Shown in pieces: positions 23,561 through 35,923 of a DNA stretch of 64,000 nt. The notes under the pieces were generated by a model. It did no database searches. It was not told where the DNA came from and was given only the letters and a program-made list of their open reading frames with translations. Position 1 is the first letter of the stretch. Every line of letters begins with the position of its first letter. This DNA comes from Telmatactis stephensoni (lineage: Eukaryota; Cnidaria; Anthozoa; Actiniaria; Isophelliidae): NCBI GenBank assembly GCA_029948255.1, contig JALIZF010001577.1:62001-126000 (forward strand). The letters are read 5' to 3'. The position numbers and the translations under genes were made by a program.

Positions 23561-23840
23561 AATAAATCTAGGAGTGAATGAAGGTGATGGAATAGAACAT
23601 TCTAGCATGAAAGAGAAAATCAGAAAGGAATACTATAGACGAATACGTTTGGTGCTAAAATCAGAACTGAATGCCACTAACAAAATAAATGCAATCAACA
23701 CGCTTGCAGTCCTAGTTGTCTCGTACAGCTTCAATATCATTAATTGGAAATTAGAAGAACTAAGAAGACTAGATCGCAAAACTCGAAAACTGCTGACAAC
23801 AGCAAAAATGCACCATCCTAAAGCAGATGTTGATAGACAT
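23561..23840 (+). pseudogene. Fragment of a restriction-like-endonuclease LINE (post-RT region)
   Basis: The plus-strand open frame reads LGVNEGDGIEHSSMKEKI, then YYRRIRLVLKSEL, VSYSFNIINW and RRLDRKTRKLL, which is the thumb/linker region following the RT domain in such LINEs. It ends abruptly near 23,840. From there the sequence matches 13,528-13,600 (ATCTACTGATTTTAT...CAATCAGTAGTCGATGAGA). No catalytic residues remain. Confidence 0.6.
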
Positions 23841-23944
23841 CTACTGATTTTATCAGCTACCCCGTGAAAGAAAGCTGTCACTATTTAGTGACAATCAGTA
23901 GTCGATGAGAAAGTATAACTGAAACTAACCCTCTACTTACATGT

Positions 23945-24070
23945 TTGCTTTGCTTTGCTTTACTTTGCCTTGCTTTGCTTTGCTTTGCTTTGCTTTGCTT
24001 TGCTTTAATTTGCTTTGCTTTAATTTGCTTTGCTTTAATTTGCTTTGCTTTAATTTGCTTTGCTTTGTGT
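23945..24070 (+). repeat. (TTTGC)n microsatellite
   Basis: A run of TTTGC pentamers with regular TTTAA-type interruptions. The stretch 24,070-24,690 after it is AT-rich, with a short AATA run near 24,400, and no gene is seen. Confidence 0.9.
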
Positions 24071-24696
24071 TTTTTTTTTGTATATTATATTGTTATCTTT
24101 TAGAGGAATAGCACTTTTCGCACTTTTTAGTTAATTCCTCTGCATATCAAGACTGAATTTCTAATAAATATGTGCTGTTTTCGGGCGACCGGTACCTCTT
24201 ATAAGGATGTGGCGAGTTAGATTTATCGTTAAATAGTAGAGCGCGCAAAGAGTTTTATAGCGCGCGCTCAAATCACGTTTTGTAAATCAAATCTTTGATG
24301 ATGAATATTTACAGTTAGTTTGAGTGTTAGTTCAAGAAGAAAACCTTACAGTCTCAATTATGTCTATTTGATAACTTCAAGTCAACGAAATTGGTGTTTA
24401 AATAAATAAATAATAATAATAATAATAATAAAATAATAATACAAGAAAGAGAACGGAAAAAGCTGTAGATTTGCCGGTTTGCTTCATGCAACCGATCTCT
24501 ATTTCAGTAGTTGTTGTTTACAAGTGATTTACTTCTACAGTAATCAGGTATAGGATTGTCTAATTAAGTTGTTGGTTTAGCATGAATCACTTAGTAGTTT
24601 GAATAGTGTGTTTACACTAGTTATTTTAGGTTGGTCACATATCAACCTGAAGTTTCCGCTAGTTTTGTTGTAGTTGACTTATGCATGAAATCCTTA

Positions 24697-25153
24697 AAGT
24701 GCCCCTAACCCTTAAATTGAAATTCTGAGAATCGTTTCTTCATGAATGGAAATGTTTAATGGTGAAATATCTCCGGATAAAATCATCTCCTTTCGGAGCA
24801 TTAAGCATTTGAAGTCGGAAAATGCAAATGAGGTGACGTAAAAAAAGGAATTTGCATGATTTTGTCTCCAATTTGAAACAAGTGTGTTTGAGTTGGGTGG
24901 CAAAAACATTCACCAAACTTTGTACTTTAGCAATGAATATGTTTTGCAAATCAAAAAATGGTATAAAATTCATCTCTAGTGGTTTTGTATATTTAAGTAG
25001 TCCTTTTTCTACGTCATCTCATTTGCATTTTCAGATTTCAAATGCTTAATTCTCAGAAAGGAGATGATTTTATCCTGAAATATTTAACCATAAGGCTTTT
25101 CCATTAATGAAGAAACGATTATCAAAATTTCAATTTTGGGGTTAGGGGCACTT
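24697..25153. mobile_element. 457-bp foldback MITE
   Basis: Ends AAGTGCCCCTAACCC and GGGTTAGGGGCACTT are inverted and flanked by TA. The arms extend inward: GAAATATCTC...ATCATCTCCTTTC is mirrored by GGAGATGATTTTATCC...ATATTT. There is no coding capacity. Confidence 0.75.
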
Positions 25154-25189
25154 TATCTTTGTATAACAACGTAGGATAGTAATTAATTA

Positions 25190-25540
25190 GTTATTATTGA
25201 TTACTTATCGTAGTTCTCGCGGTTCGTTTGGGTTAACGTTTGTGCCAAGTGGAATAAACCGTAGTCAAAGTGAAGTGTTGGATTGGTTTACTTGGTCACA
25301 AGGAAATTGGTCCATAGAAGGAAAATTTGTACTTAATATATTTGAAGATCATAAATTTTCATCACAAAAAGCGATTTTCTTTGAAAATTCCATCAAAATT
25401 TACAGCCATTTGAGTGAAAACTTGCTAACCAAGACAGCCATCTTGATTTTGACCGAAAAAGGACTGGGACAGTGTAGAAACAGGGACCCGCGATTTGTTT
25501 ACCACAGGAAGCCCGAAATAGCGCCGTTTTCTTGATATGG
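25190..25540 (-). repeat. Dispersed repeat, inverted copy of part of channel intron 3
   Basis: Read on the minus strand, this matches the segment found in intron 3 of copies 2, 3 and 4 (about 17,110-17,330, 29,690-29,880, 46,210-46,410). Shared pieces are GGCTTCCTGTGGTAAACAAA, CCAAAATCAAGATGGCTG and the AAGAAAATCGCTTTTT block. It is a mobile or segmentally copied repeat of unknown class. The small open frames in it are not convincing genes. Confidence 0.55.
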
Positions 25541-25559
25541 CAATGTTGGCTTATGAGGA

Positions 25560-26720
25560 CTTTAAGAAAGGTTGCCTTTTTGCAACAAAGGACTAATGGT
25601 AGGTTTTTAATGTTTGTTTTGTTAAAACTGTACCGACTCATCACAAATTAAAAGGCCTGTTGCTTAGTTGACACACTACAAAAGTTGATAACACAAATTG
25701 CATCCTAAGACAACTATGCAGTCGTAATTAATCGTTAATAATCGTCGCCTTTTAGCAACAAAAGATTATTGGATATCAGGTTTTTTTTGGTGCTGTTGTT
25801 GTTGTTTTTTATGTACGTTTTGTAAAAACTGCGCTGAGCTATCATAAATTGAAAGCTCCATTATTAGCTAACCCAGCGGAAAAAGTGATGACACAAATTG
25901 CATTTTAAGTCAAATGTGTTATGTTAAACTCCGGGGGGAACAACCTAGTCCTAATATATATACCTTTGTCGAAAAAAGGTACCCCTCTAGTAAACCTTTT
26001 AGCTTTTTTACACCTTTGCTGTTAACGGTTATTTCTTTATTTTGGAAAATTATTTCTAAGGCCGCCATGTGTACATGAGCGTTTGACTTGAATGGTAGTT
26101 TTCGTAACCCTTTTTATATTAGGACCCTTTTCGCTACCCAAAGTCGCAAATTCGCTATCCTTTTCTATACCTCTGGCCTCAAAATGCAAATAAAGCAAAT
26201 ATATGGGAGTGCCCCCCCCCCCCCCCCCCCCCATTCTCTGGGTTAAACTTTAATAATCGTCGCTTTTTCGAACAAAAGGCTAATGGTATTAGTTTAATTT
26301 TTAGCGTGTGTTTTGTAAAAACGTGACCGACTCATCACAAATTGAACGACCAATTGTTAGTTGACATACTACAAACATTGATAACACAAATTGCATTTTA
26401 AGGCAAATGTGTACTGTTTAACTTTAATAACCGTAGCTTTTTTGTAACAAAAACATTAGTTTTTCAACGTATTTTTTTGTAAAAACTTTATCGACTCATC
26501 ACAAATTAAAGGACCCATTATTAGTTGACACACTGCAAAAGGTGATAACTGCACAAATTGCATTCTAAGGAAATTAAAACGTGTACTGTTTAATCGTCGC
26601 TTTTTTGTAACAAAAGACTAATGGATATTAGGTTTTTTGATGTATGGTGGTAAACTGACTTTACCGACTCATCACAAATTAACGCCGGCCAAAAACAAAT
26701 TGCATTCTGAAAATAATTAC
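25560..26720 (+). repeat. Array-spacer repeats of about 170 bp (about five units), upstream of copy 3
   Basis: Units start near 25,571, 25,747, 26,262, 26,436 and 26,599, each with a GTCGC.TTTT...AACAAAAG start and a CACAAATTGCAT.. end. Between units 2 and 3 is an unrelated block (25,930-26,250) with GGTACCCCTCTAGTA and a run of about 20 C. The same block occurs at 39,060-39,340. The unit number is higher here than upstream of copies 1 and 2. Confidence 0.65.
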
Positions 26721-26939
26721 CACTTGAATACGTTTTGACCGACATCAGCAATAGCTAACAGAATGATTATATCGTTATACAGTGAAGGAAAGATAACTGT
26801 TCAGTACCAAACTAGTAGTTGATAAAGGGGTTAAAAAAGACAAACATAAACGGGTTTTGAGTTTATTGAAGCCATTTTTTTCACCACTCAAGTAATAATA
26901 ACACTTCATTGCAAATTATATTCAACAACACCATGATGC

Positions 26940-27518
26940 ATTTTTTCAATGACACTGAACTACAAAAGCTGATCCGTTTTTCTTTGTGATTTATCTTTAT
27001 TCATCCTCGGATTTCAGGGACCATTTGCATGTTGATATTCCTGAGATATCTCTACACTCGCCACCACTATATGTTAAAGTTTATTTTTGTCGAACAACCG
27101 GAGAAATTAGAGAATTTAACTCTTGACATAACTGACACATTAAGCAGACTCAATTCACAAATGATCCAGCGCTCGAACTCTACCCCGATCGAACAAATGC
27201 CCTGGGCATATACACGCATCTTTGATCGAACACTAAAGTTCGTTAGAATTTTCATGTTTTGGTAAAGAGCTTACATTAATTGAAGCAAAAATGCTTTACA
27301 CTATTTTCGATGAGTTAATTGGCTATGGCAATAGGTATTCCGTATAAATGAAATGCGGCTTTAAAATTACATCCTCTGATAGTTTCAAATCAATATATCC
27401 TCCAAAACGATTTCCAGCCGTGGGACCCCCCTATGTAACTGATGATAGAGCTTAAGAAATCCTCTAAATATTAATCAGTGTATCCAAAGGCAGTAGCCAT
27501 TCAGTATACTAACTTCAA
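26940..27518 (+). promoter_or_regulatory. Conserved 5' flank of channel copy 3
   Basis: Nearly the same as 40,330-40,948 before copy 4, and related to the flanks of copies 1 and 2. It contains CATCCTCGGATTTCAG, a good splice-acceptor-like sequence, which may end an intron before a non-coding leader exon. The start codon is fixed by agreement of all four copies at MELNEANENR. Confidence 0.4.
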
Positions 27519-30500
27519 ATGGAGCTGAACGAGGCCAACGAAAATCGTTCTTTGAACGGCTTTCTCGATAGCACAAGCCTCCACGGTGCTCGTTTTCTAA
27601 ACGAGAAGAACAAGTTTAGGAAATTAGTTTGGTGCGTCGTTGTGGGGATAGCTTTTGGATTTTGCGCTTATCAAGTTTTTCAAGCATGTCGCTTATTCTA
27701 CGAGAGGCCGTTTTCCACTGCCATTTCTAAAGAACGAGTAAAAGAGCTGGATTTCCCGGCAGTTACAATCTGTAATCTCAATCCTATAAGCAAAAAGCAG
27801 TATACAAAGGTGGTTCGAGCGACACAGGGAAGACCCCATATGACTGACCAAGATCTGGAGCGTGAGATTCAATTGCTTATGACTATCATGCAGTCTAACA
27901 GTCCAGAGGCCGAGAACGCTTATGGGATAAAAAGACTGAAACAACAATTGAACAGGTCAGAAGTTTTTCACAAGCGAGGCGACTCGATGAGACAATCTAT
28001 TTCAAACTACTCGCACAGAATTGAGGACATATTAGGACTAGACTGGTTAGAACCATGTGTGTGGAGTGGAGTCAAATGTTCGGCTGAGAATTTCACTTCA
28101 ATAGTTAGCTTAAATCTCGGCCAATGTTATATTTTCAACTCCGGTAAAAATGGACATCCACGACTGAAAACCTCGATTCCTGGCGCTACAAGTGGACTTC
28201 GTCTTCGACTGAACCTACAAGAGGAAGATCATGTCAGCTATTCTCAGTCTATTACAGCAGGTTTTAAGATTTCTATCGATCATCAAGATAGTTATCCATC
28301 GGTAGAGGAGTCTGGGATTACTCTGGCACCAGGAACACATACACGTGCTGCTATACGCCAGATAAAGGTAAGAAATAACAACATTTGGTCAACTCTAGCT
28401 AGCTATAGCTAGAAATAATTTACCCAGACCTGACCTGGCAAAAGGCAATAATGTCATTGCCAAGGAGCGTAGTACGTCTACCAGCAGGCGGTGCCAAAAG
28501 TAAGATAAAGAATTAAACGAAGAACGACTGCAAGCTGAAACAAGCAATCGACTCTACTACATACAAACGAACAAACTATAAGTAAACCAAACAAACAAAC
28601 AACTGAGGAATTTCCATTTTTAGTTAAACTTTAAAATGAGAATTCGCGACCATGGGTGCATGAAGAAGGCAAACAAAAATCACCATGGCAACGACCTACG
28701 TAATTATTTTTAATTTCCTCGTACTTACCGCATTTTGTTTCAACATTCAGATCAAAAATCTGCCCAAGCCTTTCAAAACTCATTGCAGCTCTCCTGCTTT
28801 AAACTTCTCCAAAGCCTACAACTCTACATATTCTGTGTATAACTGTATCTATGAGTGTGTCGGCCTGTACGTGGTAGAGGAATGTGGATGCCAGCTTATA
28901 CACCCAATTTTTCGTAAGTGTGGTTGGGTTGGATTGGGTCGTCTTTTTCTTTTCTTTTTTTTCTTCTTTCATTAATTAATTATTGTTTGTTTGTTTTTTC
29001 TTTCAGCTGGAATCGAAGTGTGCTCATTATTGGAAAGCTTTGGGTGTGCGTTTCCAAAGACAATAGGTAAGTAACCGTAGGCAGTAGACCTCTCTTTCGC
29101 TACGCTCAGCCGAATAGAAATCATTTCATATTTAGTAATACATTAATCACACAGTTTGGAGGAGAGCCGTCCTGCAAATTCTATCATCGTCAATATACTA
29201 GGCCAAATAACAAACTGCCCTCTTGAAAACGCGTTCAACAAGCGAAAATGAGCTTTTCTCACCTCTTGCATGACTTTTTTATCATACCAAAAGTATAATA
29301 TTTGAAAAGAGCACATCAAAGTTAGCACCAAACGGTTATGGGCGGCCGAAGTTTGTGCTTTTTGTATGGAAACGTTCGGTGGAGGACAACCATTTTTTGT
29401 CAATGAATTGTTATGTATAAGTAATTTGAAATAAAATATAGAGCTCGTCAGACTGTTTGGGACCTTTGAAAATTTTGCTTAACTTGGCCTAGTATATTGA
29501 TAATAACGATAATACCATGACTTTTGTCGAGCATCGTCAGTTTATTTGCGGCCCTTATAGCGTCATTTGTACATGTGGGGTAGTACAACAATCAGAAAGA
29601 TGAAGCTACAATGATACTTAAATGATTGGTAAATGATTTAACTAAAGCTAAAACTCACATATCAAGAAATGTGCTGAGAATTTCGGGCTTTCTGTCGTAA
29701 ACAAACAGCGGGTCTCTCCAGTCCCTTTTCGGCCAAAATCAAGATGGCTGACTTGGTTAGCACAGGTTAGCATGTTTTCACTCGAATGGCTGTAATTTTT
29801 GAAGAAAATCTATTTTTAGGCAATGAAAATTAATTTATCCCAACTTCCAAATATGGTAAGTACAAATTACCTTATATGGAAGAAGGAGCTCGCACGAAAA
29901 CAGCACAATTTTATAAAAAATTTCTTGATGCGACATGTATTCGCCTTCAAAGTATGTCATTTTTCTCCAGACGCATAATGTGTTGGTGGTATCTTTATTT
30001 ATACACGCTTGCCCCGACAACTAAAGCTGATTTCCACAAGGGGCGTGTAGATAAAAATACATCATAATAACAATAAAAATACATCAAAATAACAACAATA
30101 TATAAACATCTAATTAACTAATATATCTAATATCTAATATCTATAATGCGTATAACACATGCTTAATGCCTTACGGTATACTATATTACTATATACAAAA
30201 TATAAAAACTAAGTTATACTAAATTATACTAGGGCGTGTGAGGTGATCTGAGCTTTGAATAATTCGAGTGAATTACAATTTCGCATATTTTCAGGCAGAG
30301 AGTTCCACACTTTTGCTCCACTATATGAAAAACTCTTCTTTCCAAACTCAGTTCTAGGACGAGGTAATTGCAGGGAAGTACTGGCACCTCTTAAGCTATA
30401 ATTAGTTATGTCTTGCTTTCGTGTAAATAGATCAACAAGACAATTTGGTGCCATTCGGTTAAAAATTTTAAACATATGCTTGGCTTTTGTTTTAACCCTT

Positions 30501-33430
30501 TGATTTTCAAGAGGCTCCCAACCAAGAGCTTGCAATGCCTCTAGATGGGGAGTTTCGTTGCTCATATGTAAAATAATTCTAGCTGTCCTATTCTGAAGAA
30601 TTTGTAAGCGCTTAGAAAGACCTTCCCCAAGCGTATCCCAAACCTCACTGCAGTAATTAAAATGAGGTTGAATTATGGCGTTATGAACAGAAATCAGAGT
30701 TTCCCTATCTACAAAGTCTCTAATTCTTCTTAAGGCTCCAATGCCGGAACTTATTTTCTTTGCTATAGCGTCAATATGTTTTTCCCAAGACAAGAATTGG
30801 TCAATTTCAACACCAAGAACTTTACTATGAAAAACTTGCTTCAGTGGATTTTGACCAATTCGTATGTCCGGTTGGGCATTAAGAGTTCGAATATTGTAAT
30901 GTGAAGCAATTAGAAGAAATTCTGTTTTTGCAACATTGAGACTTAATTTGTTTGCCAACAACCAGTTTTTTACATTCTCCAAATCTCTATTCACAGCCAC
31001 CTCAATAAGCTCAATCGATTCATCTGCTACTGTTAGATTAGTGTCATCAGCAAAAAGGCGAGGTATGGCTTGCGTTAGACACTCAGGTAAATCGTTTATA
31101 TATAAGAGAAAGAAGAGGGGGCCGAGAATAGAGCCCTGGGGAATTCCGCAGCTAATGAGTCTCTCAGTAGACAACACTCCATTTAGCTGGCATATTTGCT
31201 TCCGACCAGATAAGTAGCATTTGATTAGTTTCAAGGCATTTCCAGTTAAACCATAGAGTTCCATTTTACGAAGAAGAATTCCATGATTAACTGTGTCAAA
31301 CGCCTTTTTTAGATCTAGGAAAACAACTAAATTAAATAATTGACGGTCCATGTTTAAATACCAGTTATTTGTACAGTCAAGTAAAGCAGAGGCTGTGGAG
31401 TGTTGTTTACGAAAGCCAAATTGGCGCTCAAAAAGTATGTTGTTACTCAACAGATACTCATATAATTGGTCATACAGAAATCTCTCCATTACTTTACTTA
31501 TGGCTGGAAGAATAGAAATCGGTCTGTAATTATCGGGTAAATTACGAGGGCCCTTCTTGTATATTGGCTGAACCCTAGCCAATTTCCATTCATCCGGAAA
31601 GCAGCATGAAGAGATTGCATAATTCATAATATACGAAATCGATGGTGCAATAACTTTAGCGGATTTTATTTGCATTACATGTATATTTTGTCGAATAAAG
31701 ATAAAAACTCATGAAGGAATTGATACGTTTGGTAGTTCAAACAAAACCATAAAGTGTGTAATTAACTTGCGCTACTTTAGAACGAAATGAGGGTACATGA
31801 AAACCATAAAAAGCTATACACTTTTTATATATCTGCTATACCTAACTTTGCTGCCAGTTTTTTTAAAACTATGCCTATGCATTTGTGTGATGAAAAAGCT
31901 TCTAAGGTTTATAAGTAAAGTATATTCCACAATAAAAGGGGTTGAGGCTCCACAATCCACAATCAAGGCTGTTGTATTCAACAGCTAAACATCAAATTCA
32001 CTTGGCCCTGTTTACATAACAAAAATTTCAACTCTATTTTATATTTGGGCAGGCATTACCTTATTTGGAAGCCGCGTAGATCCATTTTTGTTGATTTTCT
32101 GTCATTTAGTCTTTAACGGTCGAAAATTTCATAAAACGTACAGATATTATTGTAAGCATGAAACACATCATACTGTCCACGATTGTCCACCATCTTGACA
32201 ATGGCTTAGAAACCTCACATTTCGATAAACAGGAGGCCCAATAGTAAAACCACAGGAAGCCCGCGCGAACGACACCAAATGTTTCTCGGGTACCCTAAGC
32301 CTTTTTAAGGAGGTGCCAGCCAATTGAAAAGTATGATTACTTTATCAGACGATAATAAAATAATTATAATAAAGGCGATACTAATCCTTGATAATGGATA
32401 ATGATGACGGCGGCGACGACGATGATGATGATGACTGATATTGATGAAAATTATGATGATAGGGATCATAATAATGATGATAATAATGTACATTTTAGCA
32501 CGTCTACCAGACAAAGTGAGAGAGTGCTCCAGCCAATGTCCTGAGCCATGTGAATACGTGAAGTACGACGTCCAACTGTCCTACGCTCAAGCAGTCAGTA
32601 ACGCTTTTATTAAGAACATACCACTAGATATGAGGGCCAAAGCTACACCAGAAGACCTGAAAAAATTTGGAAAAATGCCTGTAAAGGAAATGCAGGAGTT
32701 TGTAAGGTGATTTAAAAAGGAAGGCCTTATTATCAATTCCTTTAGAAGTACATCTGCTTCTTTTTACATCGTTAGTTGATCGATTTAATGTTTGGGTCTC
32801 CGGAGAGGATTCGCACCCCCTGCATCCCTCCCCTAAATCCTTCCCTGACTTGGCAACACTGTTTGATTCTTTTCATTGATATCGCAGAAATAATGTGGTT
32901 TCGTTGGATGTTTACTTTGAAGAGATTGCTTACGATCTTGTCGAACAAAAGAAGGCAATAACTCCCACGGAACTATTTGGTAAGATCTCTCTTTAGTGAG
33001 AAATATTTCACGTAAGTTGACTCATGATTTACCAGCACTAGGGGACAGAGACTGGAATTTTTTGCAAATTTTCTCTTTTCTTTATCCACCTCGTCTCGAT
33101 CCCCTTCCACCTCTCTCCCCAGTCTCTCCTTCGTATCATCTTCCTAACTCCGTATACGTGTGCTTATATCAATATATAATGATGGGCTTCCTGTGCTTGG
33201 TGCCTACTCCTCCATTTCCAAAGGAACCCAGAGAAAAAGCATTTGTTTGCCGAGGAGGTTTCGTACGTACTGATGACGTTTTACGTATTTCAGGTACAAT
33301 TGGCGGATATCTTGGTTTGTTCTTAGGGATGAGCCTTCTCACTTTCCTGGAGTTTGTTGATTTTGTCTTTCTCTTAATTTGGAAGAAACTTTCTGCAAAG
33401 AAGATAACTCGAGTGAACCACTTTCCCTGA
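27519..33430 (+). CDS. DEG/ENaC-type sodium channel subunit, copy 3 (intact)
   Basis: Exons 27519-28367, 28751-28913, 29007-29066, 32499-32706, 32888-32979, 33294-33430 join in phase to 502 codons plus TGA. The donor of intron 4 is GTGATT rather than GTAATT; all other sites match copy 2. The domain order is the same: HG motif, TM1, FPAVTICN, Cys-rich extracellular domain, VVSLDVYFEEIAYDLV, TM2 with GLFLGMS, and a basic cytoplasmic tail with WKKLSAKK. Substitutions from copy 2 cluster in the extracellular loop (for example the ENAYGIKRLK region) and at the pre-TM2 end (TPTELFG). Paralogues could co-assemble into heterotrimers, as in other DEG/ENaC channels; this is inference. Intron 3 is long (3.4 kb) because a 5'-truncated LINE is inserted in the opposite orientation. 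Confidence 0.9.
29956..31663 (-). mobile_element. 5'-truncated LINE (CR1/L2/Jockey-like) in intron 3 of copy 3
   Basis: A minus-strand frame of 483 codons (30,224-31,675) covers the complete reverse transcriptase core: NYRPISILPAISKVMER, FGFRKQHSTASALL, LDLKKAFDTVNHGILL, GIPQGSILGPLFFLLYINDL and the catalytic FADDTNL box. A C-terminal region with AKVWNSLPENMRN follows. The first four codons, including the apparent start Met, come from the flanking intron: the LINE itself begins near 31,663. The endonuclease and 5' part are therefore missing. It is followed by a short AT-rich 3' UTR to 29,956. Copy 2 shows the empty site (GTCATTTTTATTTGAATT). The open frame suggests recent insertion. Confidence 0.85.
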
Positions 33431-33609
33431 CCTACTGCAGTTTGGATGTACCAACGCACCTGTCACCCTCAACTCAATTTCCCCACGGTAAAAACCCGGC
33501 ATCCTTAGATGAAACCCCGAAAGTGAGGCTGCGAAGTTTCCCGCATATAAACCGAATTTGACGAACTGTCATATGGCTTTAGCATGTCAATGTATGTCTG
33601 CAATATAAC

Positions 33610-34055
33610 TACTAATAGACCATCCCATGAAGACAATAGATCTGACAGTAGATTCTCAAACTGTAGCAACACTTGAGTATATCAAGCATCCTTGTGCCGG
33701 ATACATAGTTCCTATTGAAGATCACTGTGTTTGTTCATTCGATTTTCAGCCAAAGGTGTTCCAATTCGGGATATCTTGTTTAGATATCTTTTCTCCTCTT
33801 GTATTTCACGTTTTCTTTGATGTACACCCCCACACCTCCGCCTTTAATTTTGTTCATTTGCATATCCAGGAAAGCAACATGATCATTTAATAATTGAGGG
33901 TTCTCTTTAAGCCGTGCCTCACTTATCATAACCAAATCAAATCCATATCTTTGAACTACTAGGAGTAATTCGGTAATTCGTCGAAGGTAGAAGTCGTACT
34001 TTGCGTGTTTAGGAGCATAAATGAGTTTTTAACTCGTGGATTGCAAAACCAAGAG
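33610..34055 (-). pseudogene. LINE endonuclease remnant in the 3' flank of copy 3
   Basis: Paralogous to 22,480-23,545, sharing GATCTGACAGTAGATTCTC, ATTCGGGATATCTTG and CTTGTATTTCACG. It is shorter and lacks the hairpin insertion. It ends with a block shared with 23,330-23,490 (ACTAGGAGTAATTCGG). It has no open frame of use. Confidence 0.5.
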
Positions 34056-35435
34056 TTATTGTGATAAGCTCGATAAGTTTCGTTTTATGCACAAGCAATG
34101 GCAAGGTAGCATGATAGATTCAATATCCTTTAGTCGAAGTTTTCATTAAAGCCCGACCTACATGAATACCTTAATTACTCGGGCTACCTGTGGTAGCTCG
34201 AGTCGAGGTTTACCTCTAATTTTCGGTGCATGTATCTATCTATCTATCAGCGTCGCAAATCGGCAAATTACCCAGAAGCCTTTGGGTACACTGTCATGAA
34301 AACGAGGTTGACCACGGCTTCCTGTGGTCGAGAATTGTCGCGAGGGATTGATAGCAATTGAACAAAACGGCGGACGCTATCAATCGGAATTTATCGAACT
34401 ATTGGCTTCTAATCTCAAGATATTTGCTTTTAATCGTTAATATCGAATCAGTACTTTGTTTTAATTAATAATATTTCACCAATCAGTTAGACATAGTTTT
34501 GCTTATTTGGGCCTGAATGTAATTTAGGCAAAGTTAAAACCGAGTACTTCCGGCCAGCTGTTTCCCTTGGGGTTCGTTTTGGGGGGGGGGGGCATTGGCT
34601 CAGGATTCTTGCAGAGTCTGTAGTTCGGGCAGCTGTGCCACCAGTGCATCGAGAAATTTCCCTCCCACCCACCTCTTCATCACCCGGGTAAGTATAGGCT
34701 AGGGTAAGTATTTCCACCACTAAGGTGTGACGGGTGCCACGTGGGCGGTGGACTGTGGCCGGGTTGCCATGGTCACTTCCGAGAGCGGGCTGGTTAGGCG
34801 AGACCTGCCTTCACGTTGGCACTCAGCCCAAACTTATCACTACGATGAGTTTTAAATAAACTTTAGTTATACACGGTGTCTACAGTCATCTATAAAAAAT
34901 AAATGCTCTTCCTGATAGCCGTGTTAAAACCCCCGTAAAAACGAACTAATCAACTAACAAATTGTTATAGCTACATTATCTAGAAATAACTAGAAAGACT
35001 AGGAGATTCTCGCCTTTACGTAATAATAAGGTGACTAGAGTGTATTCAATAATTAAGCCAGGAAACGGGAATTAGTAAATAGTGCAAAATTACACCAAAT
35101 AAACAATGGAAAACAAATGATTTTGTATTATTTACTTATAAATATTTAGTGCAATCTGTATTTTGTACAATGTCATGATTATATTGAATGCACTTTACTG
35201 TCAATCATGCTCAATGTTAGCAATCGATCAAAATATAGTGATGGATAATCATGGAAATGATAGTAATGTTTATGAGACCTTATATTAGTAACAATATTGA
35301 AGAATGATTTTAGAATGTACAAAATGATATTTTCAATCAATGAAAAGTGGTACTTAACCACAAATTTGTACAAGCTTTGTGCAACATGTCATGTTCACAG
35401 AAACAAGATAAAGTGGATGAATTGAAGATGTTACT
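34056..35435. other. Intergenic stretch without recognisable gene
   Basis: I see only a short GTATCTATCTATC run near 34,233, a G run near 34,580, and AT-rich sequence. The small open frames here have no family signature. Confidence 0.5.
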
Positions 35436-35583
35436 TAGCCTCCTCCGCAGGCAACTGTTCGCTTTTTTGCTGGGCCTCCTGTGTTAAAAGACGCGTAGTG
35501 GCCTGGACGCTTTTCGTCCCCAGTCTTTTTTCTTCTCAGAATTTCGCACAGGAAACCCAAAAGGTTGCCTGCGGAGGAGGCTA
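35436..35583. mobile_element. 148-bp MITE with 9-bp target duplication
   Basis: Ends TAGCCTCCTCCGCAGGCAAC and GTTGCCTGCGGAGGAGGCTA are perfect inverted repeats. GATGTTACT occurs exactly on both sides (35,427-35,435 and 35,584-35,592). The 9-bp duplication fits Mutator-like elements. Confidence 0.85.
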
Positions 35584-35923
35584 GATGTTACTGTATATAG
35601 TAGTATCAGGTTGGTGTGCACAGAGGAGCAATACAGTAAAAAACCCGCGTGTAAGAACCTAAGGAGTTAAGAACCTTCTTGCAGAAATTTGCATTTTTAA
35701 TACCCCAAAATATAAGAACCTGTTTAGCCAAACAAATTCCAACAGGTTCTTATATGTGGGGTTTAACTATTTAATTTATATACAGTAAAAACCCGCGTGT
35801 AAGAACCTAGGGATTTAAGAACCTTCTGGCAGAAATTTGCATTTTTAATACCCCAAAACATAAGAACCTGTTTAGCCAAACAAATTCCAACAGGTTCTTA
35901 TATTTTGGGATTTAACTATTTAA

